Positions 53,389-62,420 are shown, numbered from the stretch's first letter. The stretch: 64,000 bases of DNA from an uncultured Cellvibrionales bacterium (GCA_913019905.1 CAJVZD010000013.1:1-64000); one strand, 5' to 3'. The notes: generated by a model from the letters alone, not told the origin. Made by a program: numbers and translations.

Positions 53389-53710
53389 TAAATCGGGTAA
53401 TATGTTGCTGTAATCCCCGGAATTTGATTATTGTTGTGATTTTAAGCATAGGCAAAAAGGTGATCATAGCTTATCGGTGCTGAACAAGTCGACCGATTCA
53501 CGGTTTAAGTGGCTGCGGCGTTTGCCCTTCAGTGGCAGCTCTCGACTTTGCTTCAGAATAACTCAGAATAGATAGTAGCGATTGAAAATTCGAGCGGCTA
53601 TCATTTCTGCGCTCATTCGATCCGATCGTTTTTGAGAGTCAGCTGAAGGCGGTATTAGAATCGGGAAAGAGGGGGAGAATGTTCGCTGCGAACGTCTATA
53701 AACTCGTCGA
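53389..53710. other. Intergenic region between carrier and PilZ genes
   Basis: 322 bp on the minus strand side between the PilZ gene and the transporter gene. A short 10-bp echo (AGAATA-ACTC-AGAATA) lies near 53560. I see no terminator, tRNA or conserved element. Confidence 0.4.
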
Positions 53711-54058
53711 CTAATGTACGATGGCGGCTGCACGCTCTTCAATTAAATACAAATCATCATCGGTTGTCCCTAGATTGAAACGGACCCCACAGCGATAACC
53801 CTCGTCACATTTGTTTCGGTTACAGACGATACCACTTATTTCAGTGAGGGTAGAGTCGTCTGTTCGTATGACCAGTGCAACGTGGTCGCCAATAGGAAAG
53901 CAGTGTTCGGTTTCGAGCCCAATTCCGTAACGATTAAAGTCGACGGAGTTTAAGAACCCTTTTACCCAACTACCATCTTCGGCTCGAATAGATTTAATAA
54001 GGACTTTTAGATGTCCTGCGGGGTAACGCTCAAAGTGACGACGATTTTCGGACTCCAT
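53711..54058 (-). CDS. PilZ domain protein (115 aa)
   Basis: Single PilZ domain. RRHFERY carries the RxxxR-type arginines. The second motif reads DFNRYG, where Asn replaces the Ser/Ala usually found in (D/N)x(S/A)xxG, so c-di-GMP affinity may be altered. The barrel ends in GYRCGVRFNLG. The start ATG 54058 is chosen because AAGG lies 6 nt upstream; ATG 54061 is one codon earlier. It is downstream of cheV on the same strand, separated by a 14-bp tandem array. A role in motility or adhesion is inferred from neighbours. Confidence 0.8.
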   Translation of the reverse strand: MESENRRHFERYPAGHLKVLIKSIRAEDGSWVKGFLNSVDFNRYGIGLETEHCFPIGDHVALVIRTDDSTLTEISGIVCNRNKCDEGYRCGVRFNLGTTDDDLYLIEERAAAIVH

Positions 54059-54454
54059 CATATGCCTTCTTAAGAGGCGAAAACCTCTAAACGTGACCAA
54101 TACTATTAACTTATATATAGCTGTAATCGACACGTCTTGTCAAACGTTGCTGAACCCTGCTGACAAAGAGCCCGTTTGCGAAAAATTTTGAGGTACGATC
54201 GTTTGGGTATCGGCAGAAAAATGACGTCATGACAGAGCGTTGATTTAGGTGGTGGTTGAACTTTGCTGGCGGTCTACGTTGCGCATAGGATGTCGCAGAT
54301 ACTAGATTTTAGGTGCTGTATTTTAGGTATTGTGTTTCAAGTATAGCGATTCAGGTACTGTGTTTCTGGTACAACGATTCAGCCGCTATGTTACAGCTAT
54401 GTCAGTTGCACGAGAGCCAACAATTCGACATAACGCGGTCCGACCTGTTGGAAA
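54059..54454. other. cheV-PilZ intergenic region
   Basis: This 396-bp gap contains the seven-copy 14-bp tandem array at 54306-54403. The rest (54059-54305) holds the PilZ ribosome-binding site and no other recognisable element. Confidence 0.5.
54306..54403. repeat. 14-bp tandem array, seven diverged copies
   Basis: Seven units of exactly 14 bp start at 54306, 54320, 54334, 54348, 54362, 54376 and 54390. The consensus is close to G(T/A)TTCAGGTACTGT. From copy 3 on, GTTTC and GATTC starts alternate, suggesting a 28-bp higher-order unit. Copies have diverged but the period has not drifted. It lies 51 bp beyond the 3' end of cheV. Confidence 0.85.
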
Positions 54455-55345
54455 TTAGGCACCATTGTGTTGTTCTGCTCCGCGCAACATTGCCTGAATA
54501 AGCTCCTTCGCATCAAACTTTGTCAACGCTTCGTTCGCGCCGACCTGGTGGGCCTGGCCAATACTAATTTCACTGGAGAGAGATGTGTGGAGGATGATAT
54601 AAGCGGAGGCGATAGTTGCATTGTTTTTTACTTCAAAGGCGAGTTCGTAACCATCTAACCCAGGCATTTCTATATCGCTCACGAGAATATTAATGGGGTT
54701 GCCGGCGCTCGCATCGTCGACCATTATATCAAGCGCATCTTTGCCGTTAACCGTTACCTGATAAGGAATATCCAATTTATTAAGGGCATCGGATAATTGT
54801 CTACGCGCTACGACTGAATCATCTACCAGCAGTATATTCAGTCCTTTTAATCTTTCACTTTGCTCGTTACTTAAAGCAATTTCACTCTGCTCAGTTTGAG
54901 GAAACATGTTGGCGATCAGCAATTCCACGTCGAGTAGCTGGATTAGCTGTTCATCGATTTCTGTAACGCCCGACAGAAACGCCTTGGCGCCCAGGTTTTT
55001 CGGCGGTGAGCTAATGTCTCTCCAGCTACAATTAATTATTCTGTCGATGCTGCGGACCATAAAGCCCACGACCATCCGTTGACAGTCGGTAACGATAATG
55101 TGGCAATTGGGTTTTTCTTCCTCGCTGAGTGGCGCGTATCCCACCGCCGCAGCCATATCGATGACGGTTATGGTATCGCCTCTGATATTTGTTGAGCCCA
55201 TAACCGCAGGGTGGGAATGCGGCAGCAATGTTAGTTTGAGGTAGGGTACGAGCTCTTTGATTTTAAGTGTACCAATGGCAAACATTTGAGATCTATTTAG
55301 CCGAAATAGCAGCATCCCTTGAGATAGGCCGGCATTCTTAGACAT
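54455..55345 (-). CDS. cheV: Chemotaxis protein CheV (CheW-receiver fusion)
   Basis: Coupling protein linking chemoreceptors to CheA, with a regulatory receiver. The CheW-like domain (about 10-150) contains AVMGSTNIRGDTITVIDMA and SIDRIINCSWRDI. The receiver domain (about 168-290) has LLVDDSVVARRQL, the phospho-acceptor Asp in ILVSDIEMPGLDG, and a conserved Lys in ALTKFDAKEL. Length of 296 aa is typical. Surrounding pomAB and PilZ genes fit a motility group, although no other che or flagellar genes are in the window. Confidence 0.92.
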   Translation of the reverse strand: MSKNAGLSQGMLLFRLNRSQMFAIGTLKIKELVPYLKLTLLPHSHPAVMGSTNIRGDTITVIDMAAAVGYAPLSEEEKPNCHIIVTDCQRMVVGFMVRSIDRIINCSWRDISSPPKNLGAKAFLSGVTEIDEQLIQLLDVELLIANMFPQTEQSEIALSNEQSERLKGLNILLVDDSVVARRQLSDALNKLDIPYQVTVNGKDALDIMVDDASAGNPINILVSDIEMPGLDGYELAFEVKNNATIASAYIILHTSLSSEISIGQAHQVGANEALTKFDAKELIQAMLRGAEQHNGA

Positions 55346-55579
55346 AGGATCTTAGACCTTTTGCAATAAAATAATCGAAATTCCTTCGGACTGCTAAATT
55401 ATAGTCCCCAGGATAAAACATCCCAAACTTTTTAGCACAGGTAACGGATCTTCAGTACTGTTTCCTGTCGCATAAGCCAGTGTAATGGGAGAGTGCGTTA
55501 CTTATGTCAAACCATAAAAGGACAGCTTTTGGCTCACACTACTTTTACTTTTAAAAGAACTGGGCGAACAAAACGCGCT

Positions 55580-56734
55580 TCAGTATCCTCGTTCTATATC
55601 GACGACATTCAGGAGTTTTTCACCATTTAGATAGCGACGCAAATTTTCCTGGTACAAAATAAAACTACGCTGCACTGCAGGCATTGAAAAACCTGCGACA
55701 TGTGGGGTAATAATAACGTCATTTCTTTTCCACAGCGGATGATCCCCCGGCAATGGTTCCGGGTCGGTGACGTCCAGTGCTGCGCCAGCTAGTTGACCTT
55801 CGTTCAATGCGGTTATTAAATCAGCGATGTTTGTCGTTTTACCGCGACCTACCGAAATGTAGTGGCTGCCTTTCTTCAGTGCTGAAAAAAACTGTTTGTT
55901 GATCAAATTGTTTGTTTTGGGGGTTAACGGCAGCGCATTAACAACAAAATCGGCTTCTTTGGCCAAGGCATAGATGTCACTGGCTAGACCGACTTTTGCA
56001 ACATAATCAGGACCGGTTCTACTTGAGTTGCGGGTGGCGATAACTCGCAGGCCGAGTGCATGTGCTCTTTTTGCGACCTCCGTTCCAATGCCGCCAAGTC
56101 CCAGAACTAATAACGTTTTTTCGCTCAATTCACCGGGCCCTCGGACCTTAGGAAGCCGTCTTATCCACTTCCCATCGCGCTGGTTGCTGTAGTAACGATG
56201 CAGGTTTCTATTGAGCATTAAGGCTAGACTTATGGCGTGCTCGGCGATTGGGACGGAGCCCATTTTTTGCGCATTGCTAAGAATAAAGTCTCCTGATTTC
56301 ACTCCCGCTTGAGAGGTGCAAGATTCAGAGCCGGAACTATTGATTTGAATCCAGATGAGGTTAGGTATTTGTTCAAGGAGTGATTTAGAGCACGCGCCAA
56401 AAACAACGGTTGCGTTTTTTACATACTCTGGCAAATCCTCAGTCGTGGGTGTATAAGATTTAATCTCAATATTGCCCGCAGACTTTTTGAGTTTATTGAT
56501 CATTGCTCCAGCGATGGGTTTGAATTGAGGGGGGATGATGGCCACAATATAATCCGGTTGCTCCCATCGAGGGTGCTGGCTTAACGGCTGTCCACCCTCG
56601 CGAAGTCCGAGGGATTCGATCAGTTGTGTCGCTTCCGGCGAAGGATTGGCGTTTCCGGAGCTAATATCATCGCCGATTGCGAAGCAGGCGGAGGATACAA
56701 GTAAAATGAAAATGGCGATTCTCTGAATTAACAC
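55580..56734 (-). CDS. D-2-hydroxyacid dehydrogenase with N-terminal export signal
   Basis: NAD(P)-dependent D-isomer-specific 2-hydroxyacid dehydrogenase fold (384 aa). The nucleotide motif GLGGIG is at 212-217, and a basic residue follows beta-2 (Arg235) in place of the NAD-selective Asp, which hints at NADP. The catalytic triad is Arg297, Glu326 and His345. Unusually, it begins with a clear Sec-type signal (IAIFILLVSSACFA, cleavage after Ala19, or a weak lipobox at Cys17). The GTG start at 56734 has AAGGA 8-9 nt upstream, supporting translation of the signal. A cytoplasmic internal start is the alternative. Confidence 0.85.
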   Translation of the reverse strand: MLIQRIAIFILLVSSACFAIGDDISSGNANPSPEATQLIESLGLREGGQPLSQHPRWEQPDYIVAIIPPQFKPIAGAMINKLKKSAGNIEIKSYTPTTEDLPEYVKNATVVFGACSKSLLEQIPNLIWIQINSSGSESCTSQAGVKSGDFILSNAQKMGSVPIAEHAISLALMLNRNLHRYYSNQRDGKWIRRLPKVRGPGELSEKTLLVLGLGGIGTEVAKRAHALGLRVIATRNSSRTGPDYVAKVGLASDIYALAKEADFVVNALPLTPKTNNLINKQFFSALKKGSHYISVGRGKTTNIADLITALNEGQLAGAALDVTDPEPLPGDHPLWKRNDVIITPHVAGFSMPAVQRSFILYQENLRRYLNGEKLLNVVDIERGY

Positions 56735-57098
56735 GGTGATTTTCCTTATTATGAATGAGCGAACAGTGCTTACTTGCCCTGCCTAAAGCCGGTTCGGGCA
56801 ATAGGTTAGCATTTAAACTGCAGGTCGACTATTGAGTATCGGTCGATTGAGCTACTTTTTGGTTGGGGTTAAGAGCATCTCTCACGTCGAGACTGTCTTG
56901 TGATCGACTTTACAATGCGGATACTCGTTTTCCAGGCAGTGATCAATAGCGTTGTTGTTCGCGAATTGACTCGGCTATCGGCGACACGAACGGGCCGGCA
57001 GCTAGGGATTTTTGTTAAACTGGATAATAACTGCATTTGCTATATTGCGATGAGGGGGTCGTTAATAGTCTAATAGCATTCTCAAAGGAGCGATGGAA
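56735..57098 (+). other. Divergent hydroxyacid dehydrogenase/ubiX intergenic region
   Basis: This 364-bp gap carries the ubiX extended -10 promoter, listed separately, and the minus-strand ribosome-binding site of the dehydrogenase. I see no other element. Confidence 0.4.
57038..57046 (+). promoter_or_regulatory. Extended -10 promoter element for ubiX
   Basis: TGC-TATATT (57038-57046) fits TGnTATAAT with one mismatch. Transcription would begin about 46 nt before ubiX. The -35 region is not recognisable. Confidence 0.45.
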
Positions 57099-57686
57099 AT
57101 GTCTGACAATTTACAATCGAGAAAACAGCGGCTTATCGTCGGGATATCGGGGGCATCAGGTATCGTGTATGGCGTGCGTATGTTACAGCTCCTTCAGCCT
57201 ACGGATATTGAAACACATCTGGTAATGAGCAAGCCCGCAGAGCTTACGTTGAACTATGAAATGGATCTCAAACTTGAGGCGGTCCACGCTATGGCTGATG
57301 TTGTGCATTCAGCTAAAAATATCGGAGCATCCATTGCCAGTGGCTCTTTTCCCTCGATTGGCATGATAGTCGCCCCTTGCTCTATTCGAAGTATGTCGGA
57401 AATTGCGACAGGCATTACTTCAACACTGTTAACTCGAGCGGCGGATGTGGTTTTAAAGGAAAGACGAAAATTAGTGTTAATGGTGAGAGAGGCGCCGTTG
57501 CACACCGGGCACTTGCGAAGCATGACTGCACTCTCGGAAATGGGCGCTATTATAGCGCCTCCTGTACCGGCATTTTATAATAAGCCAGAGACAATCGATG
57601 ATCTCGTTAATCACAGTGTTGGCCGGGTTCTGGATTTGTTTGATATCGAAACGGACGTGGTAAAACGCTGGGGCGTCGATAAATAA
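57099..57686 (+). CDS. ubiX: Flavin prenyltransferase UbiX
   Basis: Makes prenylated FMN, the cofactor of the UbiD decarboxylase in ubiquinone synthesis. LIVGISGASGIVYGVRML at the N-terminus binds FMN; IVAPCSIRSMSEIATGI and RRKLVLMVREAPLHTGHLR are family signatures, ending in DDLVNHSVGRVLDLF. ATG 57099 is chosen over ATG 57093 because AAGGAG (57085-57090) is 8 nt from the former and only 2 nt from the latter (195 aa). It stands without ubiD. Confidence 0.95.
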   Translation: MSDNLQSRKQRLIVGISGASGIVYGVRMLQLLQPTDIETHLVMSKPAELTLNYEMDLKLEAVHAMADVVHSAKNIGASIASGSFPSIGMIVAPCSIRSMSEIATGITSTLLTRAADVVLKERRKLVLMVREAPLHTGHLRSMTALSEMGAIIAPPVPAFYNKPETIDDLVNHSVGRVLDLFDIETDVVKRWGVDK

Positions 57687-57768
57687 CCTCACTTCTCGGC
57701 GACTGTCTGGATTATCATGCCTTTCCTACGGTCGTTTTCGCGCAATAGCTTTTATCTTGGGTATTTTC

Positions 57769-58458
57769 ATGTCACACAATGAAGCACATCGCTCCCACCG
57801 CATTGCCTGGTTGAGAGCCGCGGTGCTAGGCGCCAATGACGGCATTGTATCCACTGCCAGTCTTGTTATTGGTGTTGCTGCGGCACAGGCCGCACATGCC
57901 GATATATTGTTGGCCGGTATCGCTGGATTGGTGGCCGGGACTATGTCCATGGCAGCGGGAGAATACGTATCTGTTAGCTCACAATCGGACACGGAAAAAG
58001 CGGAGCTTGAATTGGAGTTACGCCACCTGAAAGACAATCCAGAGTACGAGATGGATGAGCTCACCGAGATCTATATTGAGCGAGGCCTGGATGTAGACCT
58101 CGCCTATCAAGTGGCCAAGCAATTAACTGAGCACGATGCACTGGCTGCTCATGCTCGAGACGAATTGGGCATTTTTGAACAAGTGAGTGCGCGTCCTATT
58201 CAGGCAGCACTTTATTCGGCCGTATCATTTTCAGCGGGCGCGGCTTTACCGCTGCTGGCTGTGTTTCTGGTATCGGAAGAAAATTTGATTATGTGGGTCG
58301 CCAGTATGTCCTTGCTCTTTTTAGCTGTTCTGGGCGGTTTGGCCGCGCGTGCGGGAGGCGCATCGATTGGCGTTGGGGCGATACGGGTTACCTTTTGGGG
58401 AGCTCTTGCGATGGCCTTAACAGCGGCGGTGGGTGACTGGCTGGGTGTTGTTATGTAA
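57769..58458 (+). CDS. VIT1/CCC1-family Fe2+/Mn2+ transporter
   Basis: Membrane protein of the vacuolar iron transporter family (229 aa), five hydrophobic segments. The first helix region AAVLGANDGIVSTASLVIGV and GLVAGTMSMAAGEYVSVSSQ carry the metal-path residues; a Glu-rich cytoplasmic metal-binding domain (about 70-135) contains QSDTEKAELELELRHL and several Glu/Asp clusters. The start is taken at ATG 57769; a TTG four codons earlier is possible. The Shine-Dalgarno is weak. In bacteria the family exports or buffers iron and manganese. It lies 82 bp after ubiX. Confidence 0.9.
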   Translation: MSHNEAHRSHRIAWLRAAVLGANDGIVSTASLVIGVAAAQAAHADILLAGIAGLVAGTMSMAAGEYVSVSSQSDTEKAELELELRHLKDNPEYEMDELTEIYIERGLDVDLAYQVAKQLTEHDALAAHARDELGIFEQVSARPIQAALYSAVSFSAGAALPLLAVFLVSEENLIMWVASMSLLFLAVLGGLAARAGGASIGVGAIRVTFWGALAMALTAAVGDWLGVVM

Positions 58459-58521
58459 TGTTATTATCCTGACCAGTCCGTCGAATTATTAACTGCAGGA
58501 AAAATCAATCGGGTTTTAGAC

Positions 58522-59418
58522 ATGGCACATTCTGGTCGGTCAATATCTTTGGTACTGGGTAGTGGTGGTGCTCGTGGATTGGCACATATAGGAATAATCA
58601 ATTGGCTGGAGGAACACGATTATTCCATTGATTCGATTGCAGGTTGCTCCATCGGTGCCTTAGTCGGAGGTGTTTATGCGCTTGGCAAACTCGATGAATT
58701 TAGTCATTGGGTTAAAGCGATAAATAAAGTCGAACAACTCAAACTGTTGGATTTTTCGTTCGGATCGGGAGGTCTGGTCAAAGGCGATAAAATTATTAAC
58801 ACGCTAATCGCCTTGACCGGAGAAAGTTTAATAGAAGACCTGTCCATACCGTTTACCGCCGTTGCTGCAGATATAGCGAACGAGAAAGAGGTGTGGATCC
58901 GCCAGGGGCCAATTTTCGATGCTATTCGAGCCTCTATCTCACTGCCCCTCCTGTTTACGCCGTTTGAGCGCAAAGGCATACAATTGCTCGATGGGGGTAT
59001 TTTAAATCCTGTACCCATCGCGCCGACTTTTGGGGATCATACCGATCAAACTTTTGCGGTTAATTTAGCGGGCGCGCCGGACCTAACGCTCGTTCACGAG
59101 CCGGGTGAGACGAATACCAACAAGCCGTCCGACACGGATGAAGAATCATCGATGTTTAGGCAGCGTATAGATCAATTTATTGAATCATTTAGTCCGGAGG
59201 TAGCGACAAAACCCAGTCTTAGTTTGTATACCATTGCCGATCAGGCCTTCGATACGATGCAGGGGGCTATCGCCAGGCAGAAGCTAGCTGCCTACCCACC
59301 CGACCTGGTATTGGAAGTTCCACGCAATCTCTGCGGTACGCTCGAATTTGATCGTGGAGAAGAAATGATTCAGTTTGGCTATGATCTGGCGGAAAAGTCT
59401 CTATCGTCACTGTCTTAA
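58522..59418 (+). CDS. Patatin-like phospholipase family protein (RssA-like)
   Basis: Serine acyl hydrolase with a Ser-Asp dyad. The oxyanion loop GSGGARG is at 13-19, nucleophile elbow GCSIG places Ser43, and DGG places catalytic Asp157. No signal peptide is seen, so the enzyme is probably cytoplasmic or membrane-associated, as for E. coli RssA. Length of 298 aa matches. An acidic, Thr/Ser-rich linker around 195-215 separates the hydrolase core from the C-terminal region. Substrate lipids are unknown. It is in line with the VIT-family gene, 63 bp behind it. Confidence 0.9.
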   Translation: MAHSGRSISLVLGSGGARGLAHIGIINWLEEHDYSIDSIAGCSIGALVGGVYALGKLDEFSHWVKAINKVEQLKLLDFSFGSGGLVKGDKIINTLIALTGESLIEDLSIPFTAVAADIANEKEVWIRQGPIFDAIRASISLPLLFTPFERKGIQLLDGGILNPVPIAPTFGDHTDQTFAVNLAGAPDLTLVHEPGETNTNKPSDTDEESSMFRQRIDQFIESFSPEVATKPSLSLYTIADQAFDTMQGAIARQKLAAYPPDLVLEVPRNLCGTLEFDRGEEMIQFGYDLAEKSLSSLS

Positions 59419-59662
59419 ATTAAATCAGTCTAAAATATCACACCAAAAACTCGTGATCGATGGCTGCATGCGGTGCAACAATCAACGATAAGACATTGAA
59501 CGGTGCAAAAGGAAGAGTGCGAGAATGCGATGGCGTAGTGATTTATAGATAAATGCGGCACAATAGACGACATAAGTCATACCTTCATCTTGGTCGACGG
59601 ATCCGCTACTTACACCGGTCGGGTTGTTGCCGTACAGTTCGTATTTTAAATGAGAGATAACC

Positions 59663-60805
59663 ATGCACAATTTTGAATTTACTACGACTCGCAATGTCGT
59701 TTGCGAAATCGGTGCTGCAAAAAAACTCAGTGATTATTGTAAAACTCTCGGGATGCAGCGTGTCATGTTCATCACTGATCCCGGCATTTTGCAAACTGGA
59801 ATGGCGCAGCCTCTGATTAAGCTCATCGAAAGCGCTGGGATCAGTGTTTTGCTTTACAGTGATGTTTTGGCAGATCCTCCAGAGGCCTTGGTTTTGTCGA
59901 CAGTCGAAATTGCCCGTCGTGAGAATATCGACGGAGTTATCGGCTTTGGTGGTGGCAGTTCTATGGATGTGGCGAAATTAGTGTCCGTGATGACAATTAA
60001 TGATCAACCGTTAGGTGAAATGTACGGAATTGATCAAGTGACGGGCAAGCGGTTGCCGTTAATACAAGTGCCAACCACAGCGGGCACCGGCTCTGAAGTC
60101 ACCGCTGTATCCATTATTACGACAGGAGAAACAACCAAAGCGGGGGTTGTCAGTAAACAATTGTTACCGGATCTTGCCCTATTGGATGCGGAATTAACGG
60201 TCGGTTTACCTGCGCATATTACAGCGGCTACCGGGATCGACGCGATGGTGCACGCTATCGAAGCTTATACAACGAAGCACAAAAAAAATGTGTATTCAGA
60301 TATGTTATCGAAACAAGCCTTGAGTCTAATGTCTGCCAGCATCGTCGAGGCTGTTCATAACGGTCGGAATTTGGAGGCGCGTAGCGATATGTTACTGGGC
60401 GCCATGATGGCAGGCCAATCTTTTTCAAACGCTCCGGTTGCTGCGGTTCATGCATTAGCCTATCCGTTAGGTGGGAATTTCCATATCCCCCATGGTTTAA
60501 GTAATTCTTTGGTATTGCCTCCCGTTTTACGTTTTAACGCGTCAAGTGCCGGCGATTTGTATGCGGAGCTATTGCCCTATGTCGATAGTGGGAATAATTC
60601 CGGCGGTGTGGCGGCTTTTATCGCAAAGATCGAGGGCTTAATCGATGAGGTTGAATTACCTAAGACCTTACGCGAAATGAATATCGCCGAAAGTGATCTC
60701 GCTATGTTGGCCGATGATGCGATGTTACAGCAACGCTTACTGATAAATAATCCGCGAGAAGTAAGCCGCGAGGACGCCCTGGCTATTTACTCCTCGGTTT
60801 TTTAG
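59663..60805 (+). CDS. Iron-containing (group III) alcohol dehydrogenase
   Basis: NAD(P)-dependent dehydrogenase of the Fe-ADH family (380 aa). The nucleotide-binding GFGGGSSMDVAKL near 94-106, PTTAGTGSEVTAVSII, and the metal ligands Asp193, His197, His263 and His277 (in GIDAMVHAIEAY, AAVHALAYPLGGNF and HIPHG) are intact. Substrate cannot be set; relatives act on ethanol, 1,3-propanediol, hydroxybutyrate or long-chain alcohols. The Shine-Dalgarno is poorly defined. It and the following thioesterase may be a small unit, separated by 110 bp of repeat-containing DNA. Confidence 0.92.
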   Translation: MHNFEFTTTRNVVCEIGAAKKLSDYCKTLGMQRVMFITDPGILQTGMAQPLIKLIESAGISVLLYSDVLADPPEALVLSTVEIARRENIDGVIGFGGGSSMDVAKLVSVMTINDQPLGEMYGIDQVTGKRLPLIQVPTTAGTGSEVTAVSIITTGETTKAGVVSKQLLPDLALLDAELTVGLPAHITAATGIDAMVHAIEAYTTKHKKNVYSDMLSKQALSLMSASIVEAVHNGRNLEARSDMLLGAMMAGQSFSNAPVAAVHALAYPLGGNFHIPHGLSNSLVLPPVLRFNASSAGDLYAELLPYVDSGNNSGGVAAFIAKIEGLIDEVELPKTLREMNIAESDLAMLADDAMLQQRLLINNPREVSREDALAIYSSVF

Positions 60806-60816
60806 GAGGAATAGGC

Positions 60817-60883
60817 CTCGATCGTAACTCTCGATTGTAGTTCTTGATCACAACTTTAAATCGCAACGTTCAATCGTGACGAC
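60817..60883. repeat. 13-14 bp degenerate tandem array, five copies
   Basis: Units start at 60817, 60830, 60843, 60857 and 60871, with consensus near CTCGATCGTAACT. Copies are diverged (for example CTCGATTGTAGTT and CTTGATCACAACTT). The array lies between the Fe-alcohol dehydrogenase and thioesterase genes. Confidence 0.6.
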
Positions 60884-60915
60884 AGCGACAATCTCATACA
60901 CAAAATGGCAGTATT

Positions 60916-61362
60916 ATGGCTCAAAAAATTGATGTAACCCGGGGTGATTACAAAATATCTTATCCCATGAATACCCGCTGGATGGACAACGACGTTTATG
61001 GACACGTTAATAACGTTACCTACTATTCTTACTTTGATACCGCTGCAAATACGTTTTTGATCAAGCATTGCGGCTTGGATATTCTAAAAAGTGAAGTGAT
61101 CGGTTTAGTGGTTAGCTCCGGCTGTGAATATTTAGCGCCTGTCGCTTTTCCCGATAAACTCGAAGTGGGATTAAGGATTGATCGATTAGGGAATAGCTCC
61201 GTTCAGTATGGTCTGGCAATATTCAAGGAAAACGAACCACAGGCTTGCGCTTTCGGCCATTTTACCCATGTGTTTGTTAACAGGGTCAGCAATAAACCGG
61301 TCAAGATTTCCAGTGAAATGCGAAGGAATATGGAAAAGATAACGGTGGATGGCGAGAGTTAA
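60916..61362 (+). CDS. Acyl-CoA thioesterase, hot-dog fold (4-hydroxybenzoyl-CoA thioesterase family)
   Basis: Hot-dog fold thioesterase (148 aa). The family signature RWMDNDVYGHVNNVTYYSYFD contains the catalytic Asp26 (RxxDxDxxGHVNN pattern), followed by a SGCEYLAPVAFPDKLEVGLRI strand pair. It hydrolyses an acyl-CoA whose identity is unknown. No ligand-specific features are visible. It may work with the dehydrogenase upstream. The gene converges with the HDOD gene across 143 bp. Confidence 0.9.
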   Translation: MAQKIDVTRGDYKISYPMNTRWMDNDVYGHVNNVTYYSYFDTAANTFLIKHCGLDILKSEVIGLVVSSGCEYLAPVAFPDKLEVGLRIDRLGNSSVQYGLAIFKENEPQACAFGHFTHVFVNRVSNKPVKISSEMRRNMEKITVDGES

Positions 61363-61505
61363 TGTCGATTCGTTTAAGGCTGCCAACGGCTTGTAATTCT
61401 AGCTTGTTAGTAATCAGGTTCTATTTTTGACTTGCCGAATATCAACCCAGAAGTAATTTGAATATTTTAGACTTGCCTTGGGTCGTTCTATTCCTCGAAT
61501 AATAT

Positions 61506-62420
61506 TTAGTTCATTGACCGGATGAGGTCGTCAATTTGCTTCTGGTTTTCCGAAACGAGTGACAACTGCCCAATATTATCAACAGCGCGGTACTGAGGCA
61601 TAAGTTTTTTGAACGCAGCAATGTCGCTAACGGCGGGCAAGCTTGTTTTCTTAGACTTTGATGTCCGAATAACCGTGTGGAAAAGGCCAAGATTAACGAT
61701 GTCCAACAGGGCCAGCTGACCTTTAGGGCTGTTATTCCATTGGCCGATCAATTTTACTGCATTGATCAGATTTTCGTCGATTTGCCATTTGGTTAATAAA
61801 ACAATTCCTAGCGATTTACTGTACCGCCTGCACAGTTCAAAGTAGGTGGCGGCATCGGGAATCTGGACTTCTTCTTCTAGCGCTGCCAGTAATGCCAGTG
61901 TGCCTACTTCGCTCAGAAAACTCACCATTAACACTTCGTCGGTTGGTCGGTAACCCAACTGCTGTGCTAGAAAAATACTATATCCGGCTTTAACTAATTG
62001 TCTGTTTCTTGAAATGGTATAGAGCTTTTTTAACTGTGGATTTCGGTTGATAAACAAGCTGCTGACACTATGCGTCATGACAATTTTATTAACGGTACTA
62101 AAACCCATGAGTGAAATTAAACTGTTCAGCGTATTGGCCGGTTTTGCTGTTTTGAACGCTGGACTGGAAGCGTATTTCATGAGTAAGGTACTCAGTGCAG
62201 GGTCGGTACTGATGATTTTCACCAGCTTATCGACAGTGGTCGATTCGTCGCTTATGGCCTGCCGTATCTTTAAAGTAATAGCGGGTAGGCTCGGCAAACT
62301 TTCCTGGTCGGCAAGAACTCGTTTTATGACATTGCGATAGATTTCGTAGCGCTTACTGGCTTGCATTGAAAAGAGTCCGTGTTGTGGTGAATTTTTATTA
62401 GTAAAAAATGGCGTGGCCAA
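61506..62420 (-). CDS. HDOD domain protein
   Basis: HDOD domain (about 35-235) related to the HD superfamily but lacking catalytic HD residues. LPSLPAITLKIRQAISDEST, IISTDPALSTLLMKYASSPAF and LISLMGFSTVNKIVMTHSV are characteristic. Such proteins act as signalling scaffolds, often in motility, stress and c-di-GMP networks. The start is TTG 62420, with a GGGAG about 12 nt upstream; ATG 62366 (18 residues shorter) is an alternative without a good Shine-Dalgarno. It lies downstream of the GGDEF gene on the same strand, 128 bp apart. Confidence 0.83.
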   Translation of the reverse strand: MATPFFTNKNSPQHGLFSMQASKRYEIYRNVIKRVLADQESLPSLPAITLKIRQAISDESTTVDKLVKIISTDPALSTLLMKYASSPAFKTAKPANTLNSLISLMGFSTVNKIVMTHSVSSLFINRNPQLKKLYTISRNRQLVKAGYSIFLAQQLGYRPTDEVLMVSFLSEVGTLALLAALEEEVQIPDAATYFELCRRYSKSLGIVLLTKWQIDENLINAVKLIGQWNNSPKGQLALLDIVNLGLFHTVIRTSKSKKTSLPAVSDIAAFKKLMPQYRAVDNIGQLSLVSENQKQIDDLIRSMN

